The notes below the pieces were generated by a model. The model saw nothing but the letters and a program-made list of their open reading frames with translations. It ran no database searches and was not told the origin of the DNA. From Spirogloea muscicola (lineage: Eukaryota > Streptophyta > Zygnematophyceae > Spirogloeales > Spirogloeaceae), in contig WELB01000101.1 of assembly GCA_009602725.1 (NCBI GenBank), positions 183,070 through 201,235 on the forward strand: DNA of 18,166 nucleotides, given 5' to 3'. Position 1 is the first letter of the stretch; each line of letters opens with the position of its first letter. Shown piece by piece: positions 18,072 through 18,166 of this stretch. Both the position numbers and the translations under genes were made by a program.

Positions 18072-18166
<95 letters not shown>
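18072..18166. repeat. (AG)n microsatellite running off the window edge
   Basis: An uninterrupted AG dinucleotide run of about 95 bases to the last base. The true length is unknown because the window, or perhaps the contig, ends inside it. Confidence 0.98.

Overview
The window is eukaryotic nuclear DNA, most likely from a green alga or another member of the green-plant lineage. The evidence is two intron-rich genes with GT-AG splice sites and very G/C-rich third codon positions, a plant-type uridine kinase-CYTH fusion gene, TGTAA motifs after one gene (a poly(A) signal typical of chlorophytes) and short CCCTAAA runs. I cannot name the genus. No bacterial operon, CRISPR array or phage gene is present.

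Positions 1-5141 (+) hold nearly all of a plant TTM1/TTM2-type gene, missing only its 5' end. I could chain 12 exons in phase into 693 residues: P-loop kinase-like domain, CYTH (triphosphate tunnel) domain, coiled coil, Gly-rich linker and a C-terminal tail anchor. Positions 5142-6600 are non-coding with a 45-bp tandem duplication. Positions 6609-6916 look like a coding exon with a polyglycine run that I cannot assign. Positions 7118-10112 (+) encode RPN3 (PSMD3), a lid subunit of the 26S proteasome, in seven exons. Its conserved N-terminal helical part is not visible, and an undetermined base lies just upstream at 7108. The two genes are housekeeping or signalling genes and show no functional link beyond sharing a strand.

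From about 11.2 kb to the end the window is a repeat graveyard. A decayed LTR-retrotransposon-like element on the minus strand (about 11318-14933) has ends starting TGTTGAAT and a GC-rich CACACAG minisatellite inside its terminal region. Its upstream terminal region is split by a 598-bp insertion flanked by a 9-bp direct duplication. A related plus-strand fragment lies at 16334-16869. Around these are at least 16 copies of a short hairpin (GGGCTGG, loop, CCAGCCC) in composite units, with remnants of a repeat-encoded peptide in three places. The window ends in a (GA)n microsatellite. I see no convincing novel molecular system; the most interesting material is the hairpin/peptide repeat family and the minisatellite-bearing terminal repeats.
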